This document shows positions 26,801-32,800 of a DNA stretch of 64,000 nucleotides, one piece after another. The position numbers and the translations under genes were made by a program. The number at the start of each line of letters is the position of its first letter. The first letter of the stretch is position 1. Below the pieces are notes generated by a model. That model made no database searches. It was not told the DNA's origin and saw nothing but the letters and a program-made list of their open reading frames with translations. Source of the DNA: Bathymodiolus brooksi (Eukaryota; Mollusca; Bivalvia; Mytilida; Modiolidae). The DNA is taken from the NCBI GenBank assembly GCA_963680875.1, contig OY804580.1, positions 99,982,000 through 100,045,999 of the forward strand. The letters are read 5' to 3'.

Positions 26801-29800
26801 AGAGACTATATAATGTGTCTGAGTGACTCAGAGGCTGTATAATGTGTCTGAGTGACTCAGAGGCTGTATAATGTCTGAGTGACTCAGAGGCTGTATAATG
26901 TGTCTGAGTGACTCAGAGGCTGTATAATGTGTCTGAGTGACTCAAAGGCTGTATAATGTGTTTGAGTGACTCAGAGGCTGTATAATGTGTCTGAGTGACT
27001 CAGAGGCTGTATAATGTGTCTGAGTGACTCAGAGGCTGTATAATGTGTCTGAGTGACTCAGAGACTGTATAATGTGTGAGTGACTCGGAGGTGTATAATG
27101 TGTCTGAGTGACTCGGAGGCTGTATAATGTGTCTGAGTGACTCAGAGGCTGTATAATGTGAGAGTGACTCGGAGGCTGTATAATGTGTCTGAGTGACTCA
27201 GAGGCTGTATAATGTGTTTGAGTGACTCAGAGGCTGTATAATGTGTGTGAGTGACTCAGAGGCTGTATAATGTGTCTGAGTGACTCAGAGGCTGTATAAT
27301 GTGTCTGAGTGACTCAGAGGCTGTATAATGTGTCTGAGTGACTCAGAGGCTGTATAATGTGTCTGAGTGATTCAGAGGCTGTATAATGTGTCTGAGTGAC
27401 TCAGAGGCTGTATAATGTGTCTGAGTGACTCAGAGGCTGTATAATGTGTGAGTGACTCAGAGGCTGTATAATGTGTGTGAGTGACTCAGAGGCTGTATAA
27501 TGTGTGAGTGACTCAGAGGCTGTATAATGTGTCTGAGTGACTCAGAGGCTGTATAATGTGTCTGAGTGACTCAGAGGTTGTATAATGTGTCTGAGTGACT
27601 CAGAGGCTGTATAATATGTCTGAGTGACTCAGAGGCTGTATAATATGTGAGTGACTCAGAGGCTATGTAATGTGTCTGAGTGACTCAGAGGCTGAGTAAT
27701 GTGTCTGAGTGACTCAGAGACTGTATAATGTGTCTGATTGACTCAGAGGTGTATAATGTGTCTGAGTGACTTAGAGGCTGTATGATGTGTCTGAGTGACT
27801 CAGAGGCTGTATACTGTGTCTGAGTGACTCAGAGGCTGTATAATGTGTCTGAATGACTCAGAGGCTGTATAATGTGTCTGAGTGACTCAGAGGCTGTATA
27901 ATGTGTCTGAGTGACTCAGAGGCTGTATAATGTGTCTGAATGACTCAGAGGCTGTATAATGTGTCTGAGTGACTCAGAGGCTGTATAATGTGTCTGAGTG
28001 ACTCAGAGGCTGTATAATATGTCTGAATGACTCAGAGGCTGTATAATGTGTCTGAGTGACTCGGATGCTGTATAATGTGTGAGTGACTCGGAGGCTGTAT
28101 AATGTGTTAGAGACTCAGAGGCTGTATAATGTGTCTGAGTGACTCGGAGGCTGTATAATGTGTCTGAGTGACTCGGAGGCTGTATAATGTGTCTGAGTGA
28201 CTCAGAGGCTGTATAATGTGTCTGAGTGACTCAGAGGCTGTATAATGTGTCTGAGTGACTCATAGACTATAATATGTGAGTGACTCGGAGGTGTATAATG
28301 TGTCTGAGTGACTCGGAGGCTGTGTAATGTATCTGAGTGACTCAGAGGCTGTATAATGTGTGAGTGACTCGGAGGCTGTATAATGTGTCTGAGTGACTCA
28401 GAGGCTGTATAATGTGTTTGAGTGACTCGGAGGGTGTATAATGTGTCTGAGTGACTCAGAGGCTGTATAATGTGTCTGAGTGACTCAGAGGCTGTATAAT
28501 GTGTCTGAGTGACTCAGAGGCTGTATAATGTGTCTGAGTGACTCAGAGGCTGTATAATGTGTCTGAGTGACTCAGAGGCTGTATAATGTGAGTGAGTGAC
28601 TCAGAGGCTGTATAATGTGTCTGAGTGACTCAGAGGCTGTATAATGTGAGTGACTCAGAGCTGTATGTGTGTGAGTGACTCAGAGGCTGTATAATGTGTG
28701 AGTGACTCAGAGGCTGTATAATGTGTTTGAGTGACTCAGAGAGGCTGTATAATGTGTCTGAGTGACTCAGGCTGTATAATGGGTCTGAATGACTCAGAGG
28801 CTGTATAATGTTTCTGAGTGACTCAGAGGCTGTATAATGTGTCTGAGTGACTCAGAGGCTGTATAATGTGTGAGTGATTCAGAGTGCCATGCCATGTCTA
28901 CTTCTATTGTTGATTCAGTGTGTTAACACTACAAAAATCCATCTAAGCAAGTTGGTATAGAATACTTTATTAAACCAATCATGGTGCCCATAGCTGAGCA
29001 GTAGAATCAATACAGAATCATACATAACAAAATAAACCACATACATATACACATATAACATAATAATAATAACTTGATTAGATTTGATTAGTTTGATTAA
29101 ATACACATAGTGAGACTAAGACAAAATGAAAATAAGCAAAATAAATATTCAAATTAACCATCACAATTGACTGCACAATAAAAACATGTAAATTTAAATT
29201 TAAAGATCTAAAGATTTTGATTGAGTCAAGGAGGCAGACATCATCATCATCCTGTCATCATAAAGTAACATGTCTTCTCCATGTCATCAAAATTACTCAC
29301 TTGGCATGAAACAACAACCACTTATGTATTTATTGATAATCACAATTTATATGTGTATAATTTAATGGTCACTGATTTAGCCACTCTTTTTGAGAAAATT
29401 TTGTTAACATTTTACTCATACAAAATTGTATCTCTTTTTATATTAAAGTAATACATTTAAATAAGCAAATTATATTGAATCTTACAGCTGCACATGTCTA
29501 GCAGGATTTGATGGTCCACGTTGTCAGTCAACACGTCATGGTTTTGATGGAACAGGCTATGCCTTATACAAACCGTTGGAACAGTGTGAAAATTCAGAGA
29601 CGAGTATTGAATTTATCACAACACAAGACAATGGAACTCTTTTATACAATGGACCGGTGACAAATGATTTTGTAGTAACTGACCACTTATTGCTGGTGCT
29701 GTCTGGTGGTTATCCAATTTTAGAAATAGACCATGGGTCAGGGGTCAAGATTTTGACTCTTACTGCACAGAATGGTGCCAATAAACTCAGTGATGGAAAG

Positions 29801-32800
29801 TGGCATCATATTAACATCATCAGACGAGGAAAGGTAAACATTTTTTGTTGTTGGTTATTTGTAGTTTTAAATTAATGAATACAGCAATACTTTAAGATAG
29901 ATTTTGATACCTATGTGAATTAATTTTGCACACAAAAAGATGTAAATTATTTTTGCACAAAAATATGTAAATAATTTTTGCACAAAAATATGTAAATTAT
30001 TTTTGCACAACAATAGGTAAATTATTTTGTACAAGATATTGAATATAACCAACTCTACAACAGTAAGTGAGAAACATTTTTAACATATTTAAAGGATATT
30101 AAGATTAGTTTTGTTTATCTGATATTGCCGTTAGAGACCTAATTATAAAAAAAGTTGAGGGTTCAAATCCCATTTACTGGATTAAGCCCACAACAATTTG
30201 TGTGCCTGTCCCAAATCAGAACCTAGATTTCCATCGGCACTGTCTTTTTTGCGTTCAATGATTTGAGGTGAAATGTGGTTTTTTACTTTGTTGATATTTG
30301 GTTGAATTGTTAACCATCACTGTTAAAACTTTCTTTTCATAATTAAGTGTTTGGGGCTTTAAATATATATTATTTTTAATTGTAATTTGCACTTTAAGAC
30401 AGGAATATATTCTTGTTACATTTAATTTGCATTTTGATTTTCAAATGAAGTGATTAAATACAATATAAATGTTTCCAAGGTGATATAACACAGACCTCAA
30501 AATCTAACGCCAAATTTCATGGTCTTTTCTGTGTTCCATTACTTGAGGTGAGAAGTGGTTGTTTGTTATATTAATATTGGAGGTATTAAAAGAGGTTCAA
30601 TTTATATGAAATTTTCTATGACAGGATAAGAAAAGGTGACCTTTAGATACAGGTGACTGCTTAATAGAGGTGACTGCATGGATAATACTGTGTCATGTTT
30701 TAAGCTTTCTTTTCATAAACTAGATACATATATTTATGTATATTCTCGCAACAAATAAAGTCATCATTAACATGCAAATTTTCTTCTTTTTTTTGCTCAG
30801 AAGATGCCCCCCCCCCCCCCCCCCTCTCACTCCATCCCAAAATAAAAAAAGATATGGAAGAAATACAATCACCTGTAAATAGAAATGCCTGTACCATGCC
30901 AGGAAAATGAGCGCTCGTGTATTATGTGTGTTAGGGATATTGAATTTGTCTTTTTTTCTACGATTTTCTGATTGGATTTTTGAACTGTTACAATTGTGGG
31001 TAATTTTTTTCTTTCCATTGTATTACTGGCTCTTAACAAGGAATAATATCTATATACAGTCAAACCTGTATTAAGAGGACACCTTTGAAACAAAGAAAAA
31101 GTGGCCTTATAAGACAGGTGAACTCTTAAAAGAGGTTAAATTTATATGAAATGTTCTATGACAGGACAAGAAAAGGTGACCTTGAAATACAGGTGACTGT
31201 TTAATAGAGGTGACCTCTTAATACAGGTGACTACTTAATAGAGGTGCCCTTTTAATACAGGTTTGACTGTATAAGCATATATTTTAAGATAATAACTGTT
31301 TAATAGAGGTGATCTCTTAATACAGGTTTGATTGTATAATCATATATTTTCAGATAGTAACTGTTTAATAGAGGTGACCTCTTAATACAGGTTTGATTGT
31401 ATTATCATATATTTTCAGATAGTAACTGTTTAATAGAGATAACCTCTTAATACAGGTTTGATTGTATAATCATATATTTTCAGATAATAACTGTTTAATA
31501 GAGGTGACCTCTTAATACAGGTTTGACTCTATAATCATATATTTTCAGATAATAACTGTTTAATAGAGGTGACCTCTTAATACAGATTTGACTGTATAAT
31601 CATATATTTTCAGATAATAACTGTTTAATAGAGGTGACCTCTTAATACAGGTTTGATTGTATGATCATATATTTTCAGATGATAACTATAATAAATAATA
31701 AATAATAAATAAATAATAATAAATAAGCTTTATTTAGAGTCGGCATGGTTAAAACAACATACAACATAAGCTCTGTTGAGCTTTTAACCGACATACACAG
31801 ACACATAATAAATAACAAATAACAAGCATGCAACATACAGCTAAAATACAAGACTAAAGTAAGCACTACATGTAAAATATTAACAGTTACAAGATAAGCA
31901 AAAAAGCAGATTAAAAGCTGAGGTTATAAGCTAAGCATACCAAGAGCTAATGTAGCAAACTATGAACAACTAAAAGCTGATATTATGAGCAAAGCATAAA
32001 ATTTTTATAAGCACAATAAATAAAAACTGGATATGACCTAGATGGTAGAAATTTAAACAAATTTAAAAGTCAGCACCAACTGAACATTTACATACATTTC
32101 CATTCCAAGATTTTAAAATATTCTTAAACTGATTAAAATTGGAAATTTTTCTAAAATCATCAGGTAGGTCATTCCATAAAACAGCTGCTGCATAGTTAAA
32201 ACTATTCTTACAGTAGGTAGATGTTCGCACCCTAGGTATATCTACAATATTGGAATATCTAAAATTATATTTATAATCTTTAAAAACAACTAAATCATGT
32301 AAACAAGATGGTGAAAGTTTGTTTAAAATCTTAAAACATTCAATAGCCATGGTACGCATTCTTCTAACTTTCAGAGATGGAACTTTAGCTTTTTCTAATA
32401 ACTCATCATATGTGCTCTCATAGTCCTCGTATATAAATCGTAAAGCCCTCGCCTGGATTTTTTCTAATTTAGAGGTATTACTTTTATTGCAAAAATGCCA
32501 CGCCAAAGGACAAAAATTAAAATTAGACAAAATGAAAGTATGAAAAATTGTTAATTTATTTAATTTTGAAAGAAAACAACCAATGCGCTTTAAAACATTC
32601 AACTGTTGAGAAACTTTACGACATATATTTTTAATATGATAATTGAAATTAAGTTGGTAATCAATATCTATTCCTAGTAATTTTACCACTTCATCACAAG
32701 TAATTTCAGCTGACTCTATTTTAAATACTGGTGTCTTGGCATGTGTCTTATTGCCAACTGCAATGGCTTGAAACTTATCTGCATTAGCCTGCATACAATT

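Noticed and set aside
24303..28884. CRISPR-like array
   Set aside because: The repeats are contiguous with no unique spacers, in a eukaryotic intron. It is a minisatellite.
29867..31093. Minus-strand open frames in intron 15
   Set aside because: They derive from the 25-bp repeat, the poly-C run and MITE sequence; no conserved motif.
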